Of a DNA stretch of 64,000 bases, positions 1 through 23,259 are shown piece by piece. The notes under the pieces were generated by a model. The model was given only the letters and a program-made list of their open reading frames with translations. It was not told the origin of the DNA and did not search any database. The position numbers and the translations under genes are program-made. The stretch covers positions 1,789,001 to 1,853,000 of the forward strand of contig NC_064554.1 of NCBI RefSeq assembly GCF_023856365.1. The letters run 5' to 3'. Position 1 is the first letter of the stretch, and every line of letters begins with the position of its first letter. The DNA comes from Brienomyrus brachyistius. Its lineage: Eukaryota; Chordata; Actinopteri; Osteoglossiformes; Mormyridae.

Positions 1-1777
1 TTTCGGGATGGTGGTTTTTAAATCCCTCCAAAATCCTAACTGTCATAAATGATAAGTTGTACCAGGTCATGGTGTCCCGGTTAGGTGTCCTGCTGCTGCG
101 TAAAAATAGGCGGACGTTCGCCTCTGTTGTCAGAGCAATGAAACGCTGGTAATATTCATGCAGAAAATGTTCGAAATACTTAAAGCTTGTGGTTGATATA
201 TGCAAATATCTATATATTCGCAAATGTTATGCGCTGCATTGAGCGCAAGGTGATCGCAAGGTTACAGAAACAGAAGTACGCCCTTAACTAGCGTTGGTCC
301 GACTTGCATAACTATGTCCATAAAGATATACGACAAAACAAAATATGTTATATGAGCCTTTTAAATTATGAGCGTAGCATTTCATAACATAGTAAGGAAA
401 CGGATTTGAATGTAAACGATGTGAGCGCTACCGCCAAGGATCAGTTAGAAAACACTATAAGTAGTTTAAATTTTATTTTTTCTTTTCTTTTTTTTTATTT
501 TGTTTGTGTCTTTGTGTGTTGTTTAATTCCACGAGTAGGCAATACTACGAATCATTGTAGTGAGGATGAATTGAAGATGATTCTCATTTGGGCACCGATC
601 TCTTTTCTCAAAATTTAAATGATCGAAATTTTCAGTGCTGATTTGCAAAGGCCATTAGTATTAACCCTGTGTTGCACTGCCCCATTTTACTACAATTCTA
701 GAAGCAATTGGCTAAGGATGGTTCGTTTCACAAATAAATGTTATTCAACCAAATGAAATATTTTTATTTCCAGTGTGTGTATTTGTCTCATTAACAAAGT
801 AATACTCAGCAAAGTTTAAATTCATCAACGAAATCTCAAGTTTTTGCTGTGGAAATACAAGAAGCCTGTCATTCATATAGCAGATGTGTTGTAACTTCAT
901 TCACTGTACCTGGGACAATATAGTAGTAAATTGTCTTCTCTGCACCCTTGTCAAAGATTTCTTAGGCTTGCAGAGGGTGTTCATCAAAGGGGCAGACATG
1001 TTCATGCACCACACAGGCAAGTTAGGAGGTCTGACAGATGCTGATCTGGGTATTCAGCGATTGGTTTTCCTCCAGTAGATAAGAACAACAGACAAGAAAA
1101 AAATACCAAATAATTAATAAATTCACATCATTCTCTCATGCAGACCTTTGTAGTTTTCCTAGTTCTCCATGAGGATTCCAATAACAATATGTTATACACA
1201 GGGTTATGTAAGTGTCATATAACTGTCTTTCCTTATGATTTGTCTTCCGATAGATAGAATTTATCTCTTTAAATATGCAAACTGTAAATAACAAAAATGA
1301 TAGATAGCCTTCCATAAACCGACCTGATTTCAGTTCCTGGCCTGTTTAATCTGTATAAATATAGATGCAAGTCCAGTTTTACTGATTTCATCTACAATAA
1401 GTCACTCTTTTTTGTTCTTTTTTTTTAATTTGTAATGTTATTTTTTAGCAGTTTCCCCTTCCAGATTTCAGTGTTGCATGAAGCAAGATTTTCAACAAAT
1501 AAACACATTGCAACATCACTGCAAGATGACTGGGGGGGAAATACTGTAATGGGAAATGACAGTAGTTCTGTAAGAATTCCAGCTAATTTCAGTAATTCAC
1601 GGTCAGTCTCAGTGTATTATGTAGTCTATTAATGCTTCTGATGGCTGATGCCTCTCTTGAGTTCCTCTTTGGTCTGAAAAGTCACTGATAAACAGTTCAA
1701 GTGAAGGAACTTTTAATTTGAAAGCAGAGATTTCCCCACTGTATTCTAATGACCTTTGGCCTTTTGCTTCCTCCCAG
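1..1777. other. Upstream/intron 1 region of ACO2, no exon placed
   Basis: This AT-rich stretch lies before the first recognisable ACO2 exon. No convincing coding exon was found in it. The missing ACO2 exon 1 should be short, about 12 codons judging from human ACO2, and must end in phase 0 to join the exon at 1778. No candidate here meets that, so exon 1 probably lies left of the window and most of this stretch is intron 1. Open frames at 406-618 and 884-1078 look like chance. Confidence 0.5.
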
Positions 1778-11555
<9,778 letters not shown>

Positions 11556-14230
11556 TGGGGGCAGGGCCGACAGATGCTAGGGAGAAGTCTGGTAAAAGGG
11601 GGAGGGGTTATAGACCTATGTGAAGAAAGAAGTCACAACCCTACGGTGCAGTACAATTACAGTCTGTACTAAAGATCTGTCTGTGAAGGTGACAGTGCAC
11701 TCTTGCGGTTCAAAATGCCACTGACGCACCCATAAATCACTTTTCATTGCCACTCACCATGAGTTTTTCACTCCCCTGATTATGCCTCTCATGCATTTTG
11801 ACACGCTTTCACGTATCAGCTGCATATGATAATCCTGGGGGATGAGACACACCCGTTTTTCTAATGCATTAGGTCATTTTTAATAGTCGCTCTGTGTTTT
11901 CATGTTTCACAGCTATTTATTTGTGCTTTTCTGGAGATCCGGATGGGAAAGCGCTTTCCGGACGCTCGTGCCTCCCTGTGGACCTGCCACTTTGACGCAG
12001 CCCCATTTTACAGCGTATTTTGTCCATCTCTTATACACACTCAAGGTGCAGGAATTGAGCCACACAGCACAGGGCTACTACAGCGCTGACAAAGTTTCTG
12101 GGTACTTGTTTCATTCAGTAAAGATATTGCAAATATATTGGTTTTATAACAAAAATCATTACTTCATTTGTTAAAAATACCTATTACATTAGCAACAACC
12201 AGTTGTTTTAAGTAAAACATTCATTTCAAGTAGTAGTAAATTGAAACCCAAATTTTGGCTCTAAAAGACCTGCTCTGAGTTAAAAAGTTAATTGTTAAGC
12301 AGTCTCACTGGGTGTGTTTTACTTACTAACATCTTTGCCATAACAAAAAAACACCAAACATTTGTATTTGGTATCATTTTAAGAACAAATAACTACAATT
12401 TCATTTAAGCAAAATGGAAAGAACAAGACTGAATGAGTCAGTCAAAAAATTATGGCAATTAAAGAAAATAATGTCTGTGCGAAAGGTATGATAAACATTA
12501 GTTGTCTATGGGCTTTTGTTATGAAGCCAATGTTTGCCACATTTTTTCAGAATTAAGCAAGTGTCCTAAGACTTTCTGTGGGCATGGTAGGTGGCCATTT
12601 TCTTTACTGGTGGGGGGTCCTTTTCTGCTTTATTTTTATTGTAAATTTGGATTGTGAGATTACCTTTTTTATAATCCTCAGCATTGAATTGCCCAGGAAT
12701 GCACCTGGGCGGCCAGCCTTTTAACAGTGTCCCACAAATATAGGTATACTTCAAGCAGCCTGGTCCACCAAAAATTACTTGAAGCTTCCCTCCTACACAC
12801 ACTTATACACTCCTCACGTGCTCGGATTATTTACTCCATCCTCATCTAAGAGATTTTACCCCACTCCCCATTCCTGATGTGACTGATTGTCACTGTGATC
12901 CATTGCAGTGTTTCATGTGTTGTTCTTTTCGATTTGTGTTTGTGTGGAACGAAGGCCATCTGACTAAGCATTGCCTTGGTGATTGTCTGCTTAGGGTGGG
13001 TGTGTGAGACACAGTACTGTCAGCGATGCAGTCAGAGTGCGTAGTCTCCATTCCCCTGTGGTATTATGTGTGGGCTGTACAGCCAGTCGGCGTGTGGGTG
13101 GTCTTTTAAGGGCCAACTTATAAACATACGCACAATTAACACAATGTGCCGAAGTCTGTACGATGCCACTTTGCAACACAGCCACACTATGAACATATTT
13201 CTCTTTAATTCTCCCAAGATACAGTTATTTGGCAAGTGGATTCTCTTCCTCAAATTCTGTTACGGTTTTGCCTGTTACTGAATCCTGGAACTCTTGGTTA
13301 AGGCTTTGGATGGAGATTTTTGCCCTTGTATATATGTGTTGATGTACTCACTATAACAAGGGGTAAAGTCCACATGAATATCTCTTATTGCAGTACCTGA
13401 GTTTGGTAAACCTGTTAACCTTTGAGGGAGCTGAGATCACCCGTACTTTAGGGTGTGACATGGGGCTGTTTGAGTTTGTTGGATGCTTTACTTACAGAAT
13501 ATTTTTCTGTTTTCCTCCTAGCTCATTGAGAATGTAATGCCCAGTCTTTGGACCATATGTACTGGTACCCTGAAATTTGGTATTTTTGGTACTGCTAGTC
13601 AAACAGTAAATGGAATTCTTTCGGGGGAGCTGGTCCATTTGTTAAAAGGTTATATTGTTGATAGGATTTCTTCTGTAACACATGACTGAGAGCTGATCTG
13701 TGGTTCTCTGTATAGAATAACAATAGCAATTGACTTTGTTTACTAAAATTGTGCAAGAATACTCCCAGAGGACTGACTATTTGTCTTCTGAATGGTTTCC
13801 ATGATTGAAAGTAAAGTAATACATTTAGAAGGTTATGATTTGTTGTTGCAGGATGATTTCTGCTATACAGTTCTATTCTGATCAATGCTGCATTTTCCCA
13901 AACTGCGTGTTTACCTTGAATTTACATGTTTATGTTTGAAGCATAAATGACTTTTCTTTTGTACAGATCGCTAAAAGTTTCCCTGTTCAAATCAGAATCA
14001 AAGTCAGGCAGCACATTTTATAATTGTGTGGATTAAAGTTTGTTTGAGGTTCATGACCTGCAAACTGTTTTATTGAATCTGCAGCAGCTGCTCTCTTACT
14101 GTTAATAAAGTGCAGAAACTGTGAAAATGGTACGTGCCGTGTGACCACTGAGTTTTTTTGTCTGTATAAGCAGGGTAATGGTGACAAGATCATTTGCATT
14201 ATGAATAATAAAGCTGTATTAATGTATTTT
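11556..14230 (+). other. ACO2: ACO2 3' UTR candidate region
   Basis: Non-coding sequence following the ACO2 stop codon. Canonical AATAAA signals occur at 14104-14109 and 14207-14212, so the 3' UTR may reach about 14230, or may end earlier at a variant signal not recognised here. No coding exon is seen between 11556 and 14230. Confidence 0.45.
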
Positions 14231-14559
14231 AAATCCCTTTTACAATGCTTTAAGTTTGTTCGTTCTACTTATTCTGTATCATTTTAAAATGGCTGACCTT
14301 CCAATGTTTCACAAGACAAGTATTGTGTGTACATGTACTGACATGTATTACCTAATATTGTTAGTAATTTAATTTTAGGATGTCAGCATTGCATATAGAA
14401 ATTTATTAAAATACCCTCAGAATTTATAGGACTAAATTTCAGAGGTTTTAGGTCTTACTAAGGTAATACTAAGCTTTTAATCCATAGTTTTTATAACTCT
14501 TATTTACCAAGAGAAATAATTAACCTGTTACAGACAATTTGGAAATGTCATAAATTCAT

Positions 14560-14745
14560 TCCTTCCATCCATCCATCATATTCAAGGTTGTGAGGGGTCC
14601 GGAGTCTATCCTGGAAGCTACAGGTGAAAGGCAGGGAACAAACCAGGATGGGGGGGGGGGAACCCATCACTGCGTACACACAACAACATTAACTCACACA
14701 GGCACACCCACGGGTAATTTGGTAACTACCATTTTTGCAAATAGT
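14560..14745 (-). repeat. Degenerate SINE copy, tail half
   Basis: It begins CCATCCATCCATC and carries GGGTCCGGAGTCTATCC, GGCAGGGAACAAACCAGG and CACGGGTAATTTGGTAACT, all recognisable from the SINE at 8867-9214. The tRNA-like head is missing. It lies between ACO2 and POLR3H. Confidence 0.7.
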
Positions 14746-15563
14746 TTTCAGTTTAACATTGCTTCACCTGTACGCCATAAGCAATTTATGGATTTCTGCA
14801 CTTAATTAGAATCAGTTATTTGCTATTTTAAGTGGTAACGCAGATATTCCCAACAAACATACCTATGATAAAAAATATGAGCTAGAATATTTATAGATTC
14901 GTGACTGAATGATCACACATTGACACTGACACTTTAACATGTAATCAATTTTCTATATATTTTTTAGTTACTAATATGGTAGTACTGACACCTTTTTTCA
15001 TTACTTTATCAGAGTTAATTGTGGCGGTAGAAATCACTGAAAATACACAAATTCAGAATTCAGGGAAACGAACGGATTAAATTGTTTACCGTAAATTGAT
15101 ATCTTTGTCGCAATGAACAACATGCAGTAGTGACGTTGACGGCATGTCGTGAATTGCCCTGACACAACACGGTATCGTTTATGGCAGGTATAATCTAAGA
15201 CTCCGCTGAAGAAACTAAAGAGTTGTCACGATTGCTTGCAGCCGAAGACTTAGTGACTGCTCTGGTTACACAAGAAGGTAGCTAGATAAATTGAATTTAG
15301 CGTCTTGTGCAGTGTTTTGGTATCACTTAAAATTAGGTAAATGTGTACGGGCTTCACGCGTGTTCATAAAAATCATATAACGCGAAATAAAATAGTCGCG
15401 GCTTTGAAATTTCCATGTGCTAGCTAACTTTATATTATTTTAGTAGACGTCTTAACTATTCTAGCTGTAGGAATTGCATTCTATTACAAGATGATTTATG
15501 TTTTTTTTTGTTTGTTTTTTTTGCTTTGGTGTTTATGTCACTACTCTCGTTCTTGACCCTAGT
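14746..15563 (+). other. ACO2-POLR3H intergenic region and presumed POLR3H 5' end
   Basis: No coding exon is present. The POLR3H start codon is preceded by a poly-T-rich stretch. A donor-like AAG/GTAGCT at about 15275-15280 could end a non-coding first exon, but nothing confirms it. The promoter is presumably in 15000-15300. Confidence 0.35.
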
Positions 15564-18500
15564 ATGTTTGTGGTGGTGGAGATGGTTGACACCGTAAGGA
15601 TCCCTCCATGGCAGTTTCAAAGGCAGCTAAATGATGCCATCGCAGAGGAGCTTAATAAGAAGCTGGCCAACAAGGTAATAATATGGCTCTTTGTTGAAAT
15701 AACTTGGTGTTTATGTAGTGATTAAAGCTGAAGTACATTTTCTGTTATGTGTACAAATTTTTAATGGTGTTATGTCACACAGCCCGTATTTCTCATTTCC
15801 TTATCAGGTAGTATACAGTGTGGGCCTGTGCATTTGTCTGTATGACATTACTAAGCTGGAAGACTCTTATATATTCCCAGGGGATGGAGCCTCCCACACT
15901 AAAGGTATGAAAGCAGATTGGAGGGGCATTATAACACCCCATCCTGTTGGCAGACAAATGAAAACCCATACAGCAATACATTTGACAGTTTAGATCAGGG
16001 GTGGGGAACCTGATCCCTGGAGAGCCAGTGCGGGTTTTTGCGATGATCTCTCAATCAGCCAATAATAAAACAGTGGTTCTTAACTGCAGTCCTGGGGACC
16101 CACTGTTATTGGCTCTCTATGGATCTGGCTCACTACCCCTGACATATAAAATTTTAAATCGGCTTTGTTTAGTATTTTGTTCTGGGTTTGGTAATCTTAT
16201 ATTTGCGACTTAGAATATATGGTTTTCATTGTAATCTGTGTACTTTGAAAATATTTGCCACTATTACCTTAATCAGGATGCGTATAACTAGTGAAAACCT
16301 GCGTTTACTTTCCTGTTCTGTCCTACTTTCTGCTGATTAGTGCACTTCAGATATGTGGTATTCCATCCGTTCCTGGACGAGATCCTAGTGGGGAAGATAA
16401 AATACTGCAGCCAGGAAGGAGTGCATGGTAGGATGTGCGATGAACTGCCGTTCTTCCACTTAAAATTTTTTCTTTCAGCTATTCTTGTCTAGGTATCCAT
16501 GCAAACTTATAGTAATGCTGGCCGGTGTCTGATGCTGATTTTGTTTTGTCTGTCTTGGTCGACAGTATTCCAACTTGTCTGTTGGAGTGTTTCTGAGAGT
16601 TGTCTTTTATGTGCATAATAGTAAGTTAGTAGGGAATGTGGTCCACAAACTATCACTCATGGGAGTTTTACACAAAAATGTTCTGAGAGCAGAACTAGGA
16701 AGAGGCGGGACCAGGACATCTGATTGGTTGGTTCCACCTCCTCTAGTTACTTGGACCCACCTCCTCTACGATCTGATTGGTTGTCTTTTTAATTCTGCTC
16801 TCAGAACATTTTTGTAAAAACTCCTATGAGCCAAAATATCTTCATAACAGACTGAAAAGGGGCCTTAGAAGCATACATAGAGTGAAAAGTGTACTTAGTG
16901 TGCTTTGATATGCAACTATTTTGCATGTTTATATTGTACCACACATGATTTTACAAATACCCATAGATTTCTGAGCACTTCTGTTTAGCAATGAATGTGA
17001 TTTCAATTTTTCATTCAAGATTATGCCTGTTAATGTCATTGAAATGAGCTGGGGTGTCAGGTCATAATTGTGATTCAAGATATCATGTTTGCTTACCTTG
17101 CTTGTGTCTCTCAGTGAGCCTGGGATTCTTTGATGACATCATCATTCCCCCAGAGTCTCTCCAACAGCCCGCCAAGTTGTATCCTGCTCAGTGTTTCTGC
17201 CCTCGTGATATGAGTTAATGTCTGACGATATGTTACTGTTGCTGAATGTGGGGGTGGCTCATCGCCATCCAAGGCCCACCTATATTCCTTCACCATGCGC
17301 AATCAGTGATGAAGCTGAACAAGTTTGGGTGTGGGAGTACGAGACAGACGAGGGGGCCCACGATCTCTACATGGACCAGGGCGAGGAGATCCGCTTCAGA
17401 GTGGTGGACGAGCTCTTTGTAGACACGTCCCCGACAGGCCCTTCTGCTGCAACCACCGACTCTGCTGCTGCACCTGGGACTGAGGACAGCGGGCAGAAGA
17501 AGGAGGCTCCGTACACTCTGATCGTAAGGGACACAAACCCCTAACCACTCTCAAAGTCGTCAGATTGCTGTACTGTTCATGAAACACTTTTCGTCTTCGG
17601 GATCCTAGAAGTTGTTGTGGTTTACGCAGTACATGACTGATCAGCAACAGAGGGTCACACACTACAAGATTTTTTATTGGGAGGAATGCCCACTGAGTCT
17701 GTCTGGTCTCAAAGCTATGTTTTGTAATGAAAACACACAAGTGACACGGGGAAGTGACAATTCTCTATTGTCAATGCGCTACAAATCGTTAAAATACTTT
17801 CATCAAATTGAATCAAATCACTTTAATCAAATCAAATTAACCCTTGTATATGTTGCAAATGACCATAACTGTGACCCCTGAACACTATGAACAGTTAGTA
17901 AACAAATTGAAACTTTACACCTTTTTAAACTCCATCCTTGGGTGTTGTCTTGTGCTCTCATTAGCTGTAGCTTTTCGTTGCATTGATTGCCAGTTGCAAC
18001 CAGGTCACAACACTTTTCACGCTACAAGATGTTTGCCCTTCTGGATGTTTGCATCCAGTCGGACTTCATCTGTGAGCCATGTAAGTTAGTGGACTCACTC
18101 ATGGTCAAGGTTTGTGACCTCGAGGAGCAACTGGCTCTCATCCAGCACAGCAATGAGTTAGAGGAGAGAGTTAATACACCTTTTAAGGAGACTGTGTGTA
18201 TGTCACAAGGGGGGAGGGGGGAGAATGATGAACAGGTAGGTCGAGAGAACTGGATGAACATAGGTCATAGAAAAGGGAATAAACAGTTCACAGAGGCGGC
18301 ATCACCTGAAGTGACTGTGTCTAACCGCTTTCAGGTGCTTCCAGCTTTAGAGCCAGAAGAGACTGGGGAGGCAGGTGGGCCCTTGGGCACCAAGGAGCCC
18401 CCTACCCCCAGGAAGAGGGAGGTTGTGATAGTAGGGGATTCAATTATTAGAGGTATAGATAGTTATGTGTGCACCCATGATAGAAGGTCCCATACGGTGT

Positions 18501-21422
18501 CTTGTCTTCCTGGTGCCCAGGTAGGGGACCTTCCGAATCGTTTAGACAGGCTTTTGGCCCCAGCCGGGGTGGATCCAGTGGTCGTGGTGCATGTTTGTAC
18601 CAATGACATAGGCAAGGGCAGGAGGGCTGTTCTGCAGGATAAATGTATAGATGTTTCGGATAAGCTTAGAAGCAGAATGTCAATGGTGGTATTCTCTGGA
18701 ATACTTCCCATGCCAGGCGCAAGCTAGGCTAAGTTAGCTGAGATAAGGGGATTAAATGCGTGGGTAAAATGGTGGTGTAGGAAAGAGGGGTTTAGGGTTA
18801 TGGGGCACTGGAAGACCTTCTGGAACAGGTGGGACCTGTTCAAGCCAGACGGGTTGCATCTGAACCAGAGGGGAACCAGTGTATTGGGGAGCCGTATGTG
18901 TAGTTGAGGAATGTTTAAACTAGGGATGGGTCGGCAGGGAGGTTAGTTAAGAATATAGGTGGGGAGAGACGGAAAGCCCCAATAAATATTAAAAGTGGGC
19001 AGTGTAAAAGGCCTACCCTTTGCGGTCTGTATCTAAATGCAAGGAGTATTAGAAACAAAATTCATGATTTAGAGGCTTTAATTTCATCAGGCACTTGCGA
19101 CATTATGGGAATAACTGAAACATAGATGAGCGACAGTGATGGAGGAGAATATAATATGGATGGTTATACGTTGTTCCGTAGAGACCGGATAGGCAGGAAG
19201 GGAGGTGGTGTTGCAGTTTACGTAAAAGAGAACTTGCAGGCAAGGGAGCTCACTGATAAACATAAAAGTACAGAAGCTGTATGGATAAAACTAGATGCTA
19301 AAAACTCAAATGGCCTAATTGTCAGGGTTTGTTATAGAGCACCTAATGTAGCTGTAGAGAAAAACAGAATGTTATATGACGATATCAGAAATCACTGATT
19401 TGCAGGATAGTAAGGGCCTTATAATTGAAAATAAAATTGATATAGTAAATGAGTTTAATGATTATTTTAAACGGGTATTCACAGTAGAGAACACTAGTGA
19501 TTTACCACCATTTAGTATGAATACAGCATCGTCTATGACCAGTATATGTATATCTGAGGCTGATGTGATACTAAGCCTAGCTAAGCTCAAAATAAATAAA
19601 TCACAGGGGGCAGATGGCATCTTACCTATAGTTTTAAAAGAGATGAGGGATATTATTAGCCAACCTTTAACTTTACTATTCCAGAATCCGTTATCTGCTG
19701 GTGTGGAAGCATGCTAATATAATGTCCATATTCAAAAAAGGGGATAGAAGTAATCCAGCTAATTATAAGACAGTCAGTTTAACTAGCATTACTGGAAAAA
19801 TAATGGAAGCTATAATCCAAGTTAAAATGGTAGATTACCTGCATTCAAATAATATTCTGAGGGATAGCCAACATGGATTTAGGAGAGGTAGATCCTGTTT
19901 AACTAATTTACTTGAGTTCTTTGAGGAAGCTACAAGAGAAATTGATCACAAAAAGGCCTAAAATGTGATCTACTTAGATTTCCAGAAGGCCTTTGTTGTC
20001 CCTCACAAGCGGCTCTTGCTCAAGCTCAAGGCTGCAGGGAGTTTAGGAACTGTAGCAGCTTGGATCGAAAACTGATTAACAGACAGGAAGCAGTGGGTAG
20101 TTATTACAGGCACAATGTCACAGTGGGCCTGCGTTCATAGTGGGGTACTGCAGGGTTCAATTTTAAGACCACTATTGTTCCTAATTTACATTAATGATAT
20201 TGACACCAATATGTACATTGGTTAAATTTGCAGACGACACCAAGGTGGGTGGTGTAGCAGATACTGATCTAGCAGCAGAGAGGCTACAACGGGATCTGGA
20301 TTTAATTAGCGACTGGGCTGATATCTGGCAGATGAAATTTAACATAGATAAATGTAAGGTCATCCATGCAGGGAGCAGAAATATAAAGTACAGATGTTTT
20401 ATGGGTTCCACAGAAATAAAGGTAGCTGATTACGAGAGACCTCAGCATGTATGTTGTGATGCCTCCATGTTCTACTCTCGCCAGTGTGTGGAATTTAAGT
20501 CAAGGGAGGTTATGCTACTATTATACAATTACTTGGTAAGACCCCACCTAGAATATTGTGCAGGTTTGGTCACCATACGTTAAGAAGGACAGTGCTGCCT
20601 TGGAAAATGTGCAACATAGGGCTACAAGAATGATTCCTGGTCTTAGAGGATTGTCTTATGAGGAGAGGTTAGCTGAGCTGAATCTGTTTAGCCTCGAGCA
20701 AAGGAGATTGAAGGGGGACATGATCCTATAAGATTCTAACAGGTCTGTATGCTGTTCAGCTAAATGGCTATTTCAATATTAGTTTAAATACTAGCAATCA
20801 TGGCCATAAGTGGAAATTAGTGGGAGAACATTTTAAAATGAACTTGAGGAAGCATTTCTTTACACAGCGTGTAGTTGAAGTATGGAACAGTCTTCCTGCT
20901 AGTGTAGCGCAAGCTAAAACCCTGGGTTATTTTAAATCAGACTATGATAAGATTTTAACAACTCTGAGCTATTAGTTGAGTTCTCCCCAAATGAGCTTGA
21001 TGGGCTGAATGGCCTCCTCTCATTTGTAAATTTCTTATGTTCTTAGAATTTGGAGTCCCTGACAGGTCCGGATATTTAGCCTGCTAGATATGAGACATGC
21101 TTTTGCAAAATATCGGCAAGTCTGTCACCGAATGAACTCTTAATCGGGGTTAAAATCATGTAGTGTAAGCTTAGCACAACAAGCAAATACACATAAAGTA
21201 AGTGTTAAACTGTATGCTAGTTGTGGTTCAGTTGCACATGCTACCTGAATGGTGACAAACCTCTGCATTGTGATCACTTGATCTTTTCTCATTTCCGTAC
21301 ATTTTCCCATCACTGGATTGTTATTAATATTTTTGTTGCACTTTCTCAGAATCAGTATTCTTGTGTTCCAGGGCTCTATCAGCGAACCAGGCTTGGGCCT
21401 TCTCTCATGGTGGAACAGCTAG
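15564..21422 (+). CDS. POLR3H: DNA-directed RNA polymerase III subunit RPC8
   Basis: RPC8 is the Rpb7-like stalk subunit of nuclear RNA polymerase III; it pairs with RPC9/CRCP and acts in initiation on tRNA and 5S genes. Six coding exons: 15564-15674, 15808-15904, 16341-16427, 17115-17178, 17307-17523, 21372-21422. Phases match and give 208 residues (human 204). The start [18 protein letters not shown], the middle [20 protein letters not shown] and the end [16 protein letters not shown] are diagnostic. The N-terminal half is the SHS2-like tip domain and the C-terminal half the S1/OB-type RNA-binding domain. A low-complexity Ser/Thr/Ala insert ([15 protein letters not shown]) precedes KKEAPYTLI. 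The final intron is 3.8 kb because a LINE inserted there. An upstream in-frame ORF from 15498 lacks an ATG before 15564, so the ATG at 15564 is used. Confidence 0.98.
15996..16141. mobile_element. hAT-like MITE with about 31 bp TIRs
   Basis: In POLR3H intron 2. The left end CAGGGGTGGGGAACCTGATC matches the reverse complement of the right end (CAGGGGTAGTGAGCCAGATC), and both continue into AGAGAGCC-type sequence. CAGGGGT termini are typical of fish hAT non-autonomous elements. Flanking 8-mers do not match, so the target duplication has decayed. Confidence 0.65.
16651..16837. mobile_element. MITE with about 40 bp inverted termini
   Basis: In POLR3H intron 3. The left arm (CATGGGAGTTTTACACAAAA then ATGTTCTGAGAGCAGAA) is repeated inverted at the right (TTCTGCTCTCAGAACATTTT then TGTAAAAACTCCTATGAG). 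The interior holds two CTGATTGGTTG motifs. There is no coding capacity, and the family is not recognised. Confidence 0.7.
17990..21045 (+). mobile_element. CR1-type non-LTR retrotransposon (LINE), degenerate
   Basis: In the last POLR3H intron, same strand. The ORF1 part (to 18727) reads [13 protein letters not shown] ... [11 protein letters not shown] ... VFSGILP, the SGNH-esterase-like signature known from CR1-group ORF1 proteins, after a Cys-rich stretch and a coiled-coil-like segment. ORF2 follows: an endonuclease N-terminal part ([33 protein letters not shown]), then reverse transcriptase ([62 protein letters not shown]). Frames break several times and the endonuclease C-terminal part is deleted at about 19385. 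The 3' end has the CR1-like tail GATGGGCTGAATGGCC ... TTCTTATGTTCTTA. It is dead, but most domains can still be read. Confidence 0.9.
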
Positions 21423-22200
21423 CGAAGGAATCAAACGGACTGGTCAACATGAGAGGGTGCAAAGTAACAGACACTCATTTATCTGATCCTCTCAGAGTTC
21501 CCATGCCCTCCTGGCAAAGCCACATAAATGACGTCTTGTTGCAATGGTGTGGAGCAAACCGGGCCAAGGACCCCTAAGGCCCGAGTACTAGGAGCTGTGG
21601 TGCTTCCAGCAGGACTGAGGACATTACTCTGTGAAAAGGCTGCCATAATACTACTGATGGCTTAGCATATCTTTCAATCCGAGTGACATGGGAGAGCTGA
21701 GATATCAAACTGCAAGAGTGTTCATTCTATACGATCCTGAGCACAACAGAAAGGCACCTGACTGGGATCTCTCTTAGTTTTCCATCCTATCTGTGCAATG
21801 CCTGTTCTAAGCTTCGAACCTATGGAGGCATGTACTGTATATATAACCTCAAACTGCTATGATTTTTCATCTCTCGAAGCAACTGTGGTGAGACTGGATA
21901 ATTAAGAGAATACCATGGTTCATGTGAAAGTGTATACGGTCCAAAGAACTAGCAGCTTTAGGAGTATATAAAATTAGAATATTTTTTATTTATATAATAC
22001 TGAAATTATTTTAGCTATGACTTGGTTTCGGTTGGAGTGTCCCACTAAGCCCCAAACACCTCGAACCAGAAGATGTTTGTACGCTAAATGCGATTTTGAT
22101 CATTGTGAACGTTTTGGAGAATTTATACTGCAATATGAGTTTTTGGTTTTTATTTTCCAACTCTATGCATTATCGATTAATAAAAACCATTTTCCTTTTT
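21423..22200 (+). other. POLR3H: POLR3H 3' UTR candidate
   Basis: Non-coding sequence after the TAG at 21420-21422. An AATAAA at 22179-22184 is the first canonical polyadenylation signal seen downstream, so the transcript probably ends just after it. Confidence 0.55.
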
Positions 22201-23208
22201 TTTGCCCGTACATACGTTACAACCGAATCCAGCCGGATCATTGCTCACTCTCACGCCTGCTCACACACTATTAGTCAGTCTGGAGATGCGACGGAGTCCC
22301 AGAACGTGAGGGTATTCCACTGATCTGCGCCTTTCATTATATATTTATTTAATGTTATATAACAGCGAGATTCAAGGCATATGCACTTCCGTCTTCTGAC
22401 TGCCAACAGGGTCTGTCACGGTAGGATTGGATTGTTTCATGCATGGGTGTGTGGATGTATGTATATAATTGTGCTGCCTTTTGTTTTATGTAAACCGCTG
22501 CGTTGTGGTATTTTTTTAATCCAAATCACGATACAAAATCGCGGCTTCTCTCTAGAGAAGTTTTTATCAAATGTGAGACCTTCCAGCTTTTCGCTGTGAT
22601 TATCACACTTGGAGGCGCCGATATGTTAAACTATCGAATGTTCTGGAACCAAATGGAGGCGAGCTGATGGCCGGGGAGCCGGATCGGCGCTTCTCTAGCC
22701 TGATTCAGGGCATCTGACATCACTCGATCGTATGATTATATTAAGATGAGAAGATAAAGATCCTTTTCTCCAGAAATGTCACAAAACGATTCTTCAGACT
22801 TCACTTGTACATCAGATGATGTGTTTTATAACCTAGATACTATACGTACTAAAACACTGAAATATATTTTTAAATGAAACACGAGACTACTTCGCCACCG
22901 TCACATATATGGTGGCGTGACTATACATTGTTGTTTATTAATGTAAATCTCAATATGATCGTCTTTGTCAGACTGTTTTTTTACACTGCTCCGGAGTACA
23001 GATTCCAGTGACAGACGTCGCTTCTGACAAGAAGCTCCGTAATGTGAACCTCATTGTTCAGGGCTTAATTATGATAAAATAAGGTATTGGCTTTCCATCG
23101 ACGCTGTTTCCGTTATTTGCTGCCGGGGGTCGGGTAAAGTAGTTGTATTATCTGCAGGGTAGTGCGGTGTATGTTTAATCAGATTTCATACAGCATTAAA
23201 ATCCTCCG

Positions 23209-23259
23209 TGACGTAAGAGGTTTATGAGGATCCGCGTTCCGCTGCGCGCTTTGACGTCA
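23209..23259. promoter_or_regulatory. Paired CRE-like sites upstream of CSDC2
   Basis: TGACGTAA at 23209-23216 and the palindromic TGACGTCA at 23252-23259 are 43 bases apart (start to start), separated by a GC-rich segment (CGCGTTCCGCTGCGCGC). These match the binding consensus of CREB/ATF factors. The location, 2.8 kb upstream of the CSDC2 start codon and within its only upstream intergenic space, suggests a promoter with a non-coding first exon. That is inference. Confidence 0.4.

Noticed and set aside
69..92. ATG at 69 followed by VSRLG as ACO2 exon 1
   Set aside because: The possible donors (TTAG/GTGTCC or CTGC/GTAAAA) leave one extra base, but exon 2 at 1778 needs phase 0. No targeting-peptide similarity supports it.
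22891..22918. Short hairpin GCCACC...GGTGGC as an RNA element
   Set aside because: Six-base arms are expected by chance, and nothing nearby supports a function.
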